64,000 nt of DNA from Paenirhizobium daejeonense (GCF_014280875.1 NZ_JACLAL010000005.1:62001-126000), one strand, 5' to 3'; shown: positions 25,452-34,584, counted from the stretch's first letter. Numbers and translations are program-made. The notes: a model not told the origin generated them from the sequence alone.

Positions 25452-26189
25452 TCAGGCCGAAGCGTCCGGTGCACCGAAACGGATGCGAAACCGACGGTTT
25501 TCCTTGCCTTTTTTCTCGATCTTGGCGATGTGAATCGCCCCGACTTCCTGTGTTTCCGACACATGTGTGCCGCCGCAGGGCTGGCTGTCAACGCTGGAGT
25601 TTTCGCCGATGCAGACGAGGCTGACGCGCCCCATGCCAACAGGCGGACGGACGTTCTTCGACTTGACGATGCCAGGATTGGCGATCAGTTCCTCGTCGGT
25701 GATCCACTGTACGTAAATCGGATGGTTTTCCTGAACGAGCCGCATAAGGTCGGCCGTCACCTGATCCTTGTCGATGGTCTCCGACATGTCGAAATCGACG
25801 CGGCTTTCATCTTCGCCGACTGCGGCGCCGGTGATCGGATAGGCGCAGACGACGGACAGGAGATGACAGGCGGCATGCATGCGCATCAGCTTGTAGCGAC
25901 GCGGCCAGTCGATATGCAGGACCAGCTTTTCGCCGACTAAGGGCAGGATCTCTCCCTCGGCAAGCTGATGCAGAATGATGTCCTTGGTTTCGCCGTGGCG
26001 TGTGACCGCAACGGCGATCTTCGAGCCATCGGCGCGCTCGAAGACGCCCGTATCCCCGGGCTGGCCGCCCGAGGTCGCATAGAAACAGGTCTGGTCGAGC
26101 TCGACCGCGCCGCCCTCATGTACTGCCGTCACCACCGCTTCGCATGTCGAGAGATAGAAGTCGTCGCGGTAGAGAGCAGTGGTTGGCAT
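25452..26189 (-). CDS. Alanyl-tRNA editing protein, AlaX type
   Basis: A 245-residue free-standing editing domain that hydrolyses mischarged Ser- or Gly-tRNA(Ala). The zinc ligands are in place: HAACH at 105-109 and CGGTH at 205-209. The N-terminal FYATSGGQPGDTG segment matches the editing-domain beta barrel of AlaRS. It starts 4 bp after the stop of cysK and ends 39 bp before sseA, so the three are almost certainly one transcript. Why tRNA quality control is coupled to cysteine synthesis is not known from the sequence. Confidence 0.9.
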   Translation of the reverse strand: MPTTALYRDDFYLSTCEAVVTAVHEGGAVELDQTCFYATSGGQPGDTGVFERADGSKIAVAVTRHGETKDIILHQLAEGEILPLVGEKLVLHIDWPRRYKLMRMHAACHLLSVVCAYPITGAAVGEDESRVDFDMSETIDKDQVTADLMRLVQENHPIYVQWITDEELIANPGIVKSKNVRPPVGMGRVSLVCIGENSSVDSQPCGGTHVSETQEVGAIHIAKIEKKGKENRRFRIRFGAPDASA

Positions 26190-26193
26190 GAGG

Positions 26194-27234
26194 TCACTCT
26201 GGAGATTGGAAGGGCAACGGGAACTGTGCCTTGTGCCCGATCCAGCCCGGCGCCGGCAGGTTCTTGGAACGCAGGAAATCCGGATTGAAGAGCTTCGACT
26301 GATAGCGGGTGCCATAGTCGCAAAGCACGGTCACAATGGTATGACCCGGACCGAGGTCGCGCGCAAGCCTGATTGCGCCGGCAATGTTGATGCCGGAGGA
26401 GCCGCCAAGGCAAAGCCCCTCGTTCTCGACGAGGTCGAAGATGATCGGAAGAGCTTCGGAATCCGGGATCTGATAGGCGAAATCGGGCGTGAAGCCTTCG
26501 AGATTGGCGGTGATGCGGCCCTGGCCGATACCTTCGGTGATCGAGGAGCCCGAGGACTTCAGCTCGCCGTTCTTGTAATACTCATAGAGAGCGGCACCTT
26601 CCGGATCGGCAATGCCGATCTTCACTTCGGGCTTCAGGTTGCGCAGGCCTATGCCGGTGCCGGCCAGTGTGCCGCCTGAGCCGACCGAGCAGATGAAGCC
26701 GTCCACTTCGCCATTGGTCTGTTCGAAGATTTCGCGCGACGTGGTGGCGATATGCGCCTCGCGGTTCACGGCGTTATCGAACTGGTTGGCCCAGATGGCG
26801 CCGTTTGGCTCGCTCTTGGCAAGCTGCTCGGCAAGGCGGCCGGAGAGCTTCACGTAGTTGTTCGGGTTCTTGTAGGGAACGGCCGGTACCTCGACCAGTT
26901 CGGCGCCGAGCAGCTTCAGCGCATCCTTCTTTTCCTGACTCTGGGTTTCCGGAATGACGATGACGGTGCGGTAGCCAAGCGCCTTCGCGACCAGTGTCAG
27001 GCCGATGCCGGTATTGCCGGCCGTACCCTCGACGATCACGCCACCGGGACGAAGCAGGCCGCGACGTTCCGCATCACGGATGATGAAGAGCGCTGCGCGA
27101 TCCTTCACCGACTGGCCGGGATTGAGGAACTCGGCCTTGCCCAGAATGGTGCAGCCGGTTGCCTGAGACGCAGCTTTCAGGCGGATAAGCGGCGTATTGC
27201 CGATGGCCTCGAGAACGGAGGGATGAAATGACAT
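26194..27234 (-). CDS. cysK: Cysteine synthase
   Basis: A 346-residue PLP enzyme making cysteine from O-acetylserine and sulfide. The PLP lysine is Lys44 in NPGQSVKDRA. The phosphate loop is GSGGTLAGTGIG, and the substrate loop is EGTAGNTGIG (TAGNTG, where TSGNTG is commoner). It is longer than CysK of E. coli (323) through a C-terminal tail. It heads the cysK-alaX-sseA/GNAT group. Upstream lies a palindromic repeat and no recognised CysB-like site. Confidence 0.92.
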   Translation of the reverse strand: MSFHPSVLEAIGNTPLIRLKAASQATGCTILGKAEFLNPGQSVKDRAALFIIRDAERRGLLRPGGVIVEGTAGNTGIGLTLVAKALGYRTVIVIPETQSQEKKDALKLLGAELVEVPAVPYKNPNNYVKLSGRLAEQLAKSEPNGAIWANQFDNAVNREAHIATTSREIFEQTNGEVDGFICSVGSGGTLAGTGIGLRNLKPEVKIGIADPEGAALYEYYKNGELKSSGSSITEGIGQGRITANLEGFTPDFAYQIPDSEALPIIFDLVENEGLCLGGSSGINIAGAIRLARDLGPGHTIVTVLCDYGTRYQSKLFNPDFLRSKNLPAPGWIGHKAQFPLPFQSPE

Positions 27235-27309
27235 GGGGGATCTGCCTTCTCTTTCACGGAAGATAGGGCCAAAACCCTTATCGGGTTTGGACCCTAGCGT
27301 ATCGGCCTG

Positions 27310-27402
27310 AAAATCGGAATCGATTTTCGGAAGGCTCGATGCGTAACTTCAAGACCTTAGAGCGCCCCTTATGCCTCCTAATGGACGCAAGGCGCTCTCA
27401 GC
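27310..27402. repeat. Palindromic intergenic repeat, second copy
   Basis: The 305 bp gap between cysK and phrB holds this element. It begins with a short hairpin (AAAATCG...CGATTTT, about 27310-27328). Then comes a roughly 65 bp stretch matching 16917-16981 in the same orientation, ending AGAGCGCC...GGCGCTCT. The inner stem is eroded here compared with the first copy. I see no gene in the rest of the gap (27403-27539). Confidence 0.65.
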
Positions 27403-27539
27403 CGAGACTTTTCCGGCCACAAACGCGTGAAGGCAAGAAAACACATTTCAACCCTGCCGCCGCTTCTGAAAAACCATGCCCGAGTCACCGGTGTTTCTCG
27501 TTGCAAGGCCGTGGGCTGCTGCCCGGGTACTCCGAATCC

Positions 27540-28982
27540 TTAATCGAGAGACTGATAGGCAGCCATCGCCATGCTGCGCGCCTTGCGATGATCTACGATG
27601 GGAAGCGGGTAGGTTTCGCCCAGCCGGACGCCTGCTGCACTGAGCGCAGCCTGCGGCGCTTCGAACGGCTTGTGGATGTATCTCGCATCAAGGCTGGCCA
27701 GTTCTGGAACATGTTGGCGCACGTAATCGCCGTCCGGATCGAATTTTTCGCCCTGGGTGATCGGATTGAAAATGCGGAAGAAAGGAGCTGCATCGGCACC
27801 GGATCCCGCTACCCATTGCCAGCTTGCGGCATTGGACGCCGGGTCGGCATCGACCAGCGTATCGCGGAACCAGCGTTCGCCCTCCCGCCAGTCGATCAGC
27901 AGATCCTTGACGAGGAAGGAGGCAACGATCATGCGCACCCGGTTGTGCATGGTGCCGTACCGCCAGAGTTCTCGCATTCCCGCATCGACGATCGGATAGC
28001 CGGTCCGTCCTGTTGTCCACCGCTTGAACAGGTCCTGTGAGCCAGACCAAGAGAAGGCGTCGAATCTCGGGTTCCAGTTCTTGGTCGCAAGCTCCGGGAA
28101 ATGGAAAAGCAGGTGGTAGGAGAAATCGCGCCAGGCGAGTTCCTTACGGAAGTGGATGACGTCTTCGGCACTGACGGAAGCACCAAGGCCCCGCATGGCG
28201 TGCCAGACGTCCGCGGGTGAGATTTCGCCGAGCGACAGATGGGGTGAAAGCTTCGACGTGTTCGAACGGGCAGGGAAGTCGCGCCCGTGGCGATAGCCTC
28301 CGATACCGTTCTCGATGAAGCTTGCGAGGCGTTCTTGCCCCCCTGCTTCGCCGGGCTGCCAGACATCGGCAAACTCCGCGGCCCAGTTGGGGTGTGTCGG
28401 CAAAAGCTTCCAGTCTTCAATATTCTCGCTGCCCGGCCAGTTGGTTGGGGCGCCAAGCGATGTCGGGGCTGGCACAGGCTCCGGAGGTTCTCCGGATGCT
28501 TCCAGCGCCTTCCAGAAAGGAGTGTAGACGCGGTAGGGCGTTCCTCCGCCAGTCCTCAGGCGGGTTGGTTCATGCAACAATTGGCCGGAGAAACTGCGAA
28601 CCGTCAGCCCGCTCGTGGTAAGGGCTTCCTTGAGGGTTGTGTCGATCGCGACGCCGGCTGGGTCGTAACGCCGATTCCAGTGGACCGCGTTTGCCTTGGT
28701 TTCTGAAATCAGAGACGCAAGGACGGCCTCGGCAGGGCCGCTGCGCAAAATGAGACCGCTGCCAATGTTCCCTAACGAAGCGATGAGCGACAACAGCGAA
28801 TGGTGTAGCCACCAGGCTTGTGCCGCTCCGAGCGGTCCGGTGCCAGTCGATGCTGGCTCCAGAATATAGACCGGCACGACCGGTCTCGCGCTTTCAACTG
28901 CTGTGGCCAGCGCAAGATTGTCACGAAGTCGGAGATCCTTGCGGAACCAGACAATGATCGGCGACCGGCTTAGGGATGTCAT
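27540..28982 (-). CDS. phrB: Deoxyribodipyrimidine photolyase (class I CPD type)
   Basis: A 480-residue blue-light DNA-repair enzyme that splits cyclobutane pyrimidine dimers. The N-terminal antenna-binding Rossmann domain begins IIVWFRKDLRLRDN. The C-terminal FAD domain has the conserved RNTSKLSPHLSLGEISP-type stretch, ELAWRDFSYHLLFHFP, and the GRTGYPIVDAGMREL, MHNRVRM and ASWQWVAGSGADAAPFFRIFNP motifs. The start at 28982 is chosen where homology begins. It appears single-gene. Confidence 0.94.
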   Translation of the reverse strand: MTSLSRSPIIVWFRKDLRLRDNLALATAVESARPVVPVYILEPASTGTGPLGAAQAWWLHHSLLSLIASLGNIGSGLILRSGPAEAVLASLISETKANAVHWNRRYDPAGVAIDTTLKEALTTSGLTVRSFSGQLLHEPTRLRTGGGTPYRVYTPFWKALEASGEPPEPVPAPTSLGAPTNWPGSENIEDWKLLPTHPNWAAEFADVWQPGEAGGQERLASFIENGIGGYRHGRDFPARSNTSKLSPHLSLGEISPADVWHAMRGLGASVSAEDVIHFRKELAWRDFSYHLLFHFPELATKNWNPRFDAFSWSGSQDLFKRWTTGRTGYPIVDAGMRELWRYGTMHNRVRMIVASFLVKDLLIDWREGERWFRDTLVDADPASNAASWQWVAGSGADAAPFFRIFNPITQGEKFDPDGDYVRQHVPELASLDARYIHKPFEAPQAALSAAGVRLGETYPLPIVDHRKARSMAMAAYQSLD

Positions 28983-29144
28983 GAGGAAATGGCCCGAATC
29001 TGCTGCACGAAACAACTGTTCTACGTCGGGAGTGCTGTGGAGGATCAACGGTACATGCGATTTCTTGCATAAAACGTCGCGTAGATGCGCCAGCTCATGA
29101 CCAGATTACGTTTGAGTCATCACTGATGCTCAAGGGAGGCGACG

Positions 29145-29182
29145 TAAAGAAAACGGGCGGGCCGTCTGCGGTCCCGCCCCCC
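29145..29182 (-). terminator. Intrinsic terminator, minus strand
   Basis: A 7 bp stem GGGCGGG/CCCGCCC with a T-rich tail on the minus strand (GTTTTCTTT). It lies 36 bp downstream of the 78-residue gene. Confidence 0.75.
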
Positions 29183-29217
29183 TACGCTTGACTCGAAAAT
29201 GGAAAGTTATCGTTGCG

Positions 29218-29454
29218 TCAGGCCGTGGCAACGGCGGCAGCCGTCACTCGGGCCGTTCTCACCTGCTGCTCGCCGATCAGTTTCATGATTTCCGCAGCGC
29301 TTTCGCGGACATAAAGCCTGTGCAGTTTTTCGGCGACCGGCGCGGTCGTCAGCAGACAGGTATATTTTTCCCGCTCGTACCAGCGGAAGTCCACCACATT
29401 GTCCATGTTCACGAAGAAGGGGAAGCCGTCCCCGTCATGAAGCTGGAGCCACAT
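29218..29454 (-). CDS. Small conserved protein of unknown function
   Basis: A 78-residue protein beginning MWLQLHDGDG. The N-terminal half looks like a small beta-sheet (PFFVNMDNVVDFRWYEREKYTCLLTT) and the C-terminal half is an amphipathic helix with an Ala-rich tail. An AGGAGAG ribosome-binding sequence sits 8 bases before the ATG, and a clean terminator follows, which supports it being a real gene. No family was recognised. Confidence 0.65.
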   Translation of the reverse strand: MWLQLHDGDGFPFFVNMDNVVDFRWYEREKYTCLLTTAPVAEKLHRLYVRESAAEIMKLIGEQQVRTARVTAAAVATA

Positions 29455-29673
29455 ATATTCTCTCTCCTGATCACAATATTATGGCCGCTTGATATCAGGC
29501 AAAAATGAAGACCGGGTTTCGCTGCCCTGAGTGATCCGGAATTATGAGGAGATTGCAGCCGAATTGTCGGAGCGCGCTCAGTTCAGGAAGTGGCACCATG
29601 ATTGATGCGCGCAGATGACCGAAAAGGTTCACGGTCTATCGTTGAGGCGCAAGTTATTGAAGGACAAAAGAAT

Positions 29674-29701
29674 AAGGCCCGAGCATTTCTGCTCAGGCCT
29701 T
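29674..29701 (-). terminator. Intrinsic terminator of tRNA-Asn
   Basis: A 12 bp stem with one mismatch (AAGGCCCGAGCA with TGCTCAGGCCTT) and a TTTC loop. On the minus strand it is followed by TTATTCTTTT. It lies 9 bp after the tRNA 3' end. Confidence 0.8.
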
Positions 29702-29709
29702 GAATTCTT

Positions 29710-29784
29710 TGGCTCCCCGGGTCGGATTCGAACCGACGACCTATCGATTAACAGTCGAGTGCTCTACCGCTGAGCTACCAGGGA
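29710..29784 (-). tRNA. tRNA-Asn (anticodon GTT)
   Basis: The minus-strand cloverleaf has acceptor TCCCTGG/CCGGGGA, D-arm GCTCAGCGGTAGAGC, anticodon loop CT-GTT-AA, T-arm GTCGGTTCGAATCCGAC and an encoded CCA. One non-canonical pair closes the anticodon stem. Confidence 0.95.
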
Positions 29785-29946
29785 ACAACCGCTCGCCGCG
29801 GTGTGAGTGGGCTAATACAAACGCCTGTTCGATTTGCCAAGCGGTTTTTTGAAAAAAAATGTGACAAGCTTGCATATTTTTTCTCAGGTACCATCTCATG
29901 CGCTGTGCCCTTGGGCGCATTTTTCCATGAATCCAAAGGGTTTCGA

Positions 29947-30231
29947 ATGGCCGGCAAGGGTAAATACCGCATCGACGGAGACCGTGGAAAACTTGTGCTC
30001 GGTGGTTTCGAGTTGCCGTTCCCCCGGTCCCGGACGGGACGCATCGTTACCGGTACGCTGCTGGTCGGCGGTGGCTTTCTCGGATTCCTGCCTATTCTCG
30101 GTTTCTGGATGGCGCCGCTCGGACTGCTGGTACTTTCTCATGATCTTCCATCCGTTCGCCGGAAAAGACGACGCATAGCGATCTGGTGGCGGAAGCGTTA
30201 TCCACAGGTGAAGCGGGCCGGGCGTGGCTGA
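29947..30231 (+). CDS. Small membrane protein of unknown function
   Basis: A 94-residue protein. A polar N-terminus of about 35 residues (KYRIDGDRGKLVLGG) is followed by one long or two short membrane helices (IVTGTLLVGGGFLGFLPILGFWMAPLGLLVLS) and a strongly basic C-terminus (VRRKRRRIAIWWRKRYP). The topology suggests an N-out/C-in inner-membrane protein. The start at 29947 is where a conserved-looking sequence begins; the frame is open upstream. I recognise the pattern as common in Rhizobiales, but no function is known. Confidence 0.75.
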   Translation: MAGKGKYRIDGDRGKLVLGGFELPFPRSRTGRIVTGTLLVGGGFLGFLPILGFWMAPLGLLVLSHDLPSVRRKRRRIAIWWRKRYPQVKRAGRG

Positions 30232-30403
30232 TACCCGTCAGGCCGGAACTGGGGGCGTCGTTCGGGTCGCGTGGCGTTTTTCGGTGGGCTTGCCACCCCT
30301 TTCAAGTTTCGAACAATTAAAAGGTAAATTTGCGAAAATCCCTCTTGCGGTTTCCCGGTATCCCGTCTAAATCCGCGCCACCACACGCTTTTAAGTTTGG
30401 AAT

Positions 30404-30477
30404 GGCCTCGTGGCGGAGTGGTTACGCAGAGGACTGCAAATCCTTGCACCCCGGTTCGATTCCGGGCGAGGCCTCCA
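30404..30477 (+). tRNA. tRNA-Cys (anticodon GCA)
   Basis: Plus-strand cloverleaf with acceptor GGCCTCG/CGAGGCC, anticodon stem GGA/TCC around CT-GCA-AA, T-arm CCGGTTCGATTCCGG and an encoded CCA. A T-rich stretch follows. Confidence 0.95.
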
Positions 30478-30593
30478 TTTCCTTATTTATACATTGATTG
30501 CGCCGATCCGCACAAAGTTGGACGATTGCGGCGGATTGCGCCTTTGACGCAATGGCTTAGAGCATGAAGCCTCCAGTAAGGAGGAACCTGATC

Positions 30594-30926
30594 ATGCGTC
30601 GTCATTTCATGCTCGCCGTCGCCACTCTGTGCAGTTTTTCGGTCACTCCGGCTTTGGCCGGCAATCTCAGCGTGACGCTGGAGAACGAAACCGAGGGCAT
30701 GATCGTGAAGTTTTTTGCCACGCCGGCGAATGGCAAGGGCCAGCGCCAGGAGTTGCTGAACAAGCACGGTCTCGGCAAAGGCAAATCCCGAAAACTTACT
30801 CTCGTCGGGGGGAGCGATATCTGTGAGTATCGAGTTCGGGCGGTGTTCGAGGACAGTGCCGAATACGAGAATCTCTCCGACAAGATCGATTTCTGTGAGG
30901 TCGACACTTATACCATCGAGGATTGA
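30594..30926 (+). CDS. Small exported protein of unknown function
   Basis: A 110-residue protein with a clear signal peptide (RRHFMLAVATLCSFSVTPALA) and likely cleavage after ALA near residue 23. The mature domain of about 87 residues is beta-rich (NLSVTLENETEGMIVKFFA) and contains two cysteines (DICEYRV and DFCEVD) that could form a disulfide in the periplasm. An AAGGAGG Shine-Dalgarno is correctly spaced before the ATG at 30594. No family was recognised. Confidence 0.75.
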   Translation: MRRHFMLAVATLCSFSVTPALAGNLSVTLENETEGMIVKFFATPANGKGQRQELLNKHGLGKGKSRKLTLVGGSDICEYRVRAVFEDSAEYENLSDKIDFCEVDTYTIED

Positions 30927-31099
30927 TGAGGGCAGGCGACGGCTTTGAGGAGTGCGGCGTCAGCCTCGTCGTCTTCAGACGCCGCGCGCAGCTTTGCCAT
31001 CCGAGAAACGCATGCGGGGCTGTGCAATGTCTTGAAAGCCGCGGCGGCTCCAATTAAGACACTCGTGACGCAACGCGGCCGGATATGGGGCGACAGGAA

Positions 31100-31771
31100 A
31101 TGATGGACTTCGAAGCAGCACGCATCAAAATGGTGGACAACCAGATTCGCACGACCGACGTGACGTCGCATTCCGTGCTGACGGCATTTCTGACGGTGCC
31201 GCGCGAAGCCTTCGTTCCAGCCCAGCTGAAGCGCCTTGCCTATATCGATGAGGACATGCAGATCGCGCCTGCTACCGATGGCAGGCCCGCCCGTTACATC
31301 ATGGAGCCATCGCCGCTTGCCAAGCTCCTGCAGCTCGGCGCCATCACCAAGGATGATCTGGTGCTCGAGATCGGTTGTGGCGCTGGCTATGCCGCAGCAA
31401 TCTTGTCGTCGCTGGCGGGCTCTGTCGTTGCGGTCGAAAGCGACGAGGCATTGGCGGCGTCGGCGACAGAAAAGCTCTCGGAGCTCGGTTGCGATAACGT
31501 TGCCGTTGTCACGGGCGATATGGAAAAGGGTTACCCCGCCGAAGCTCCCTATGACGTCATATTCCTCAACGGTTCTGTCGAGGAAGTGCCGGAGGGTCTG
31601 CTTTCCCAGCTTCGAGACGGCGGACGCCTTATTGCCGTTGTCGGCTACGGCAATGCCTCCCGGGCGCGACTTTATGTCCGTACCGGGAAGTCCTACTCTC
31701 ATAACGACTACTTCAATACCGCGGTGCGCCCGTTGCCGGGTTTCCGTAGGGTTCAAGAATTCGTTTTCTAA
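31100..31771 (+). CDS. Protein-L-isoaspartate O-methyltransferase-like protein
   Basis: A 223-residue SAM-dependent methyltransferase of the PIMT family. The SAM loop LEIGCGAGYAAAIL and the acidic VVAVESD are clear. The substrate segment that normally reads QTISQP is ARYIMEP, so the catalytic Thr/Ser is not obvious and repair of isoaspartate may not be its job. It stands directly upstream of tolC, a position seen in other rhizobia. A second PIMT relative is at 55.6 kb. Two ATGs in tandem (31100, 31103) are possible starts. Confidence 0.8.
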   Translation: MMDFEAARIKMVDNQIRTTDVTSHSVLTAFLTVPREAFVPAQLKRLAYIDEDMQIAPATDGRPARYIMEPSPLAKLLQLGAITKDDLVLEIGCGAGYAAAILSSLAGSVVAVESDEALAASATEKLSELGCDNVAVVTGDMEKGYPAEAPYDVIFLNGSVEEVPEGLLSQLRDGGRLIAVVGYGNASRARLYVRTGKSYSHNDYFNTAVRPLPGFRRVQEFVF

Positions 31772-32026
31772 TCGAACTACCCCCCGTTTCTGCGGGGGCT
31801 CCTCCGTTCGGGCGATTGATTTAGTCGAAGCTGAATGAGAATGTTGCCGTTGCGCAACGATGTCTGTGTTTCTCCCTGATGAGGATGGTGGTCATGTTGC
31901 AGTCGAGGCTGCAGCAGGCCATCTAATGTACGGAAAGCGTTGAAGCTTCACGGACGGGCTGCCGGCATCAATAGCCGGCGCGGAGTGGGGATATTCCGTA
32001 GGCCGTTCTTAGTTGGGGAGTGGAAT

Positions 32027-33418
32027 ATGTCGTTCATCCGGAAAATTGCGCTGGCTTCCGTTGTTTTACCCGCGCTTGTGCTGGCGGTAGCGCCAGCAAC
32101 GGCCTTCGCCGAAAGCCTCTACGGGGCGATGGCCAAGGCTTATGAGAACAATCCGGATCTCAACGCTGCTCGCGCTGCATTGCGGGCCACCGACGAAAAC
32201 GTCACGATTGCCAAGGCTGGCATGCGGCCGCAAGTCGCCGCAACCGCCACTGCAAGCGCCGTCAACGTATCCAATATCAGCGGCGGAATTCCCGACTATG
32301 GTTACAACAACCAGACGGTCGGCATTTCTATCACTCAGCAGATTTTCGACGGCTTCCAGACCCTGAATAACGTTCGGGCAGCCGAATCCGGCGTTTTCGC
32401 CAATCGCGAAAGCCTTCACGCCAACGAAATCTCGATCCTGCTCGCAGCTGTGCAGTCTTACGCCAATGTGGCTCGCGACCAGCAGATCGTCGTCATTCGC
32501 AAGCAGAACCTGGCGTTCCTGCAAGAGCAGTTGAATGCCGCCAATGCTCGCCTGCAGGTGGGCGAGGGTACTCGCACAGACGTCAGCCAGGCCGAGGCCC
32601 AGCTCGCCGGTTCGCAGGCCCTGCTTTCCGCGGCCGTGGCCCAGCTCAAGCAGAGCGAGGCGACCTATGTGCAGATCGTCGGAGAGATGCCGAAGGGCAT
32701 CAAGCAGCCTTCGCCGGCAAGCAAGGCGCTGCCTCAGAATCTCGAGGCTGCCGTGCAGATCGGAATTCGCGAACATCCTTCGGTCCTGGCGGCGCTCCAT
32801 GCCGTCAATGCGGCCGGTTATCAGGTGAAATCCGCTGAAGGTAGTCTTCTGCCGGGCGTGGTGATTCAGGGTAACGTCGGGCGCAACTGGACCAATGAGC
32901 CCTCCGTGAGCGGTGACAGCCCTGATAACAGCGTGGCCAGTATCACGGCGCAGCTGAAGATCCCAATCTATCAGGGTGGCGCCGAATACGGCCAGATCCG
33001 CAAGGCCAAGGAAACCCTCGGCGAACAACGCATTCTAGTCGATTCAGCACGCGCCGAGGTGGTTCAGCAGATTACGTCTGCCTATGCGCAGATGGAGGCG
33101 GCAACCGCCGCAATCTCTGCAGCCCGTAAACAGATCTCGGCCGCCAATCTTGCGCTGCAGGGTGTCATCGAGGAGCGTAATGTCGGCCAGAAGACGACCC
33201 TCGACGTTCTCAATGCACAGCAGACAGTGCTTGAAGCGAAGGAAAGCATGGTCGGATATCAGCGTAATGCAGTTGTCGCGAGCTATGCGGTCATTGCGGC
33301 ATCGGGCCGTCTTACCGTCCAGAGCCAAGGCCTTGCAGTGGCCGAATATCGGGCGGAAGAGCACTATGAGGCCGTTAAGGACGCATGGTTCGGACTGCGC
33401 ACGCCCGACGGGCGCTGA
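32027..33418 (+). CDS. tolC: TolC-family outer-membrane channel protein
   Basis: A 463-residue outer-membrane efflux and type I secretion duct. A signal peptide (RKIALASVVLPALVLAVAPATAFA) precedes two repeated OEP halves. Each has the long helices with NPDLNAARAALRATDENVTIAKAG and RQISAANLALQGVIEERNVGQKTTLDVLNAQQTVLEAKESMV, the latter a family hallmark. It would pair with RND efflux pumps or type I ABC exporters encoded elsewhere. The 255 bp upstream contain two small hairpins but no recognised operator. The start at 32027 follows GGGGAGTGG. Confidence 0.93.
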   Translation: MSFIRKIALASVVLPALVLAVAPATAFAESLYGAMAKAYENNPDLNAARAALRATDENVTIAKAGMRPQVAATATASAVNVSNISGGIPDYGYNNQTVGISITQQIFDGFQTLNNVRAAESGVFANRESLHANEISILLAAVQSYANVARDQQIVVIRKQNLAFLQEQLNAANARLQVGEGTRTDVSQAEAQLAGSQALLSAAVAQLKQSEATYVQIVGEMPKGIKQPSPASKALPQNLEAAVQIGIREHPSVLAALHAVNAAGYQVKSAEGSLLPGVVIQGNVGRNWTNEPSVSGDSPDNSVASITAQLKIPIYQGGAEYGQIRKAKETLGEQRILVDSARAEVVQQITSAYAQMEAATAAISAARKQISAANLALQGVIEERNVGQKTTLDVLNAQQTVLEAKESMVGYQRNAVVASYAVIAASGRLTVQSQGLAVAEYRAEEHYEAVKDAWFGLRTPDGR

Positions 33419-33586
33419 GCATTCACGTAAATCTGTCCGAAGAAAGCTGTGTATCAGTACCATTTCCGGACGTTCTCGTGATTTTTTTCCCCATAGGCGT
33501 ATCCTAAGGTGAACGCGAATCAGTTTGCTGCGTATGCGATGTTGCGCTGTGGCAGGCGGTCAAATCTGGGACCAACGGGGATGAAT

Positions 33587-34462
33587 ATGGCTCAGCCAAG
33601 TGTAGCGCGTGAACCGTCCATGGAAGAAATTCTGGCTTCGATTCGCCGGATTATCGAAAGCAATGATCCGGGTGGTGAAAAGGCGATGTCCGGTTCCCTG
33701 CCGCCGGTTTACGGTGGCGAGGAGGATGAGATGGACGACGCGATTCATCTGACGGTCGATGAAGAGCTTTCCTATGCCGCCGCCGATATCGTTCCCGCCA
33801 ACGATGCGGGTATTCCGGTCCAACCGATTGCTGCTTCCTATGCTGCACAGCAGGCCCCGGTCGAAAAGGCCCAGGCCAAGAACATCTCTCTGGCCGATCT
33901 TGCCGCGCGCGTCCGTTCTGCGTCGGAGCGCAGCGACCGTATGGCTCCAGTGGAGCCCGTGCCACAGCAGGCTGCTGCCTTCCGTGCCGAAAGCCCGGTC
34001 ATGACCAGCCGAATGGCTGAACTACGTGCGGCTCCCGCCCGGCCCATGGAGCCCCAGTTTGCACGCGCGGTGGTAGTGCCTGCCGAGCCCGTGGCTGTCG
34101 AGCCGACTCCGTCCGCGCTCGATACTGCCGCTTTTGAAGCGGCGGCCATGGCCGATGTCGAGGCCGCAACCGCTGCGGCTCCGGTTGTTGCGGAGGAGGC
34201 GATGCCGGAGGTGCAGACTCCTGCAGCTGCCGTTTCCGGTCTGAATGCGCTTGTTTCGGCCGCTACGGTGGAGCAGGTTTCCCGTTCTTTTGGCGAACTC
34301 GCTGCGGCAATCGACGGCCAGCAACGCCGCTCCCTTGATGAGATGGCTGAGGAAATGTTGCGCCCCATGCTGCAGGAATGGCTGGACGATAATCTTCCGA
34401 CCCTTGTCGAACGACTGGTGCGTGAGGAAATCGAGCGTGTGGCCCGCGGACCCCGCCGCTAA
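33587..34462 (+). CDS. popZ: DUF2497 / PopZ-family polar organising protein
   Basis: A 291-residue acidic, Pro/Ala/Glu-rich, largely disordered protein. It is bracketed by two conserved ends: the N-terminal MEEILASIRRIIE helix and the C-terminal EMAEEMLRPMLQEWLDDNLPTLVERLVREEIERVAR region that drives oligomerisation. PopZ proteins form a condensate at the cell pole that anchors ParB-parS and cell-cycle factors; in Agrobacterium it marks the growing pole. It is placed between tolC and valS as in other rhizobia. Starts at 33581 and 33587 are both possible. Confidence 0.9.
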   Translation: MAQPSVAREPSMEEILASIRRIIESNDPGGEKAMSGSLPPVYGGEEDEMDDAIHLTVDEELSYAAADIVPANDAGIPVQPIAASYAAQQAPVEKAQAKNISLADLAARVRSASERSDRMAPVEPVPQQAAAFRAESPVMTSRMAELRAAPARPMEPQFARAVVVPAEPVAVEPTPSALDTAAFEAAAMADVEAATAAAPVVAEEAMPEVQTPAAAVSGLNALVSAATVEQVSRSFGELAAAIDGQQRRSLDEMAEEMLRPMLQEWLDDNLPTLVERLVREEIERVARGPRR

Positions 34463-34490
34463 TTCCTTTTTCGCCAGCTTGAGGGACAGG

Positions 34491-34519
34491 GCCGCTCCGG
34501 GGATCGGGGCGGCTTTCTT
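34491..34519 (+). terminator. Intrinsic terminator after popZ
   Basis: A 9 bp GC stem with one G-T pair (34491-34499 with 34505-34513), followed by TTTCTT. Confidence 0.7.
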
Positions 34520-34584
34520 GTTGACTCGGGGTCGGCCATCCTATTTACAAACCAACAAGAAGAACCTCGAAGTCTGGTCAGAAA

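Noticed and set aside
31779-31802. Terminator after the PIMT-like gene (CCCCCG...CGGGGG)
   Set aside because: The stem is short and is not followed by a T-run on the plus strand, so it is not called.
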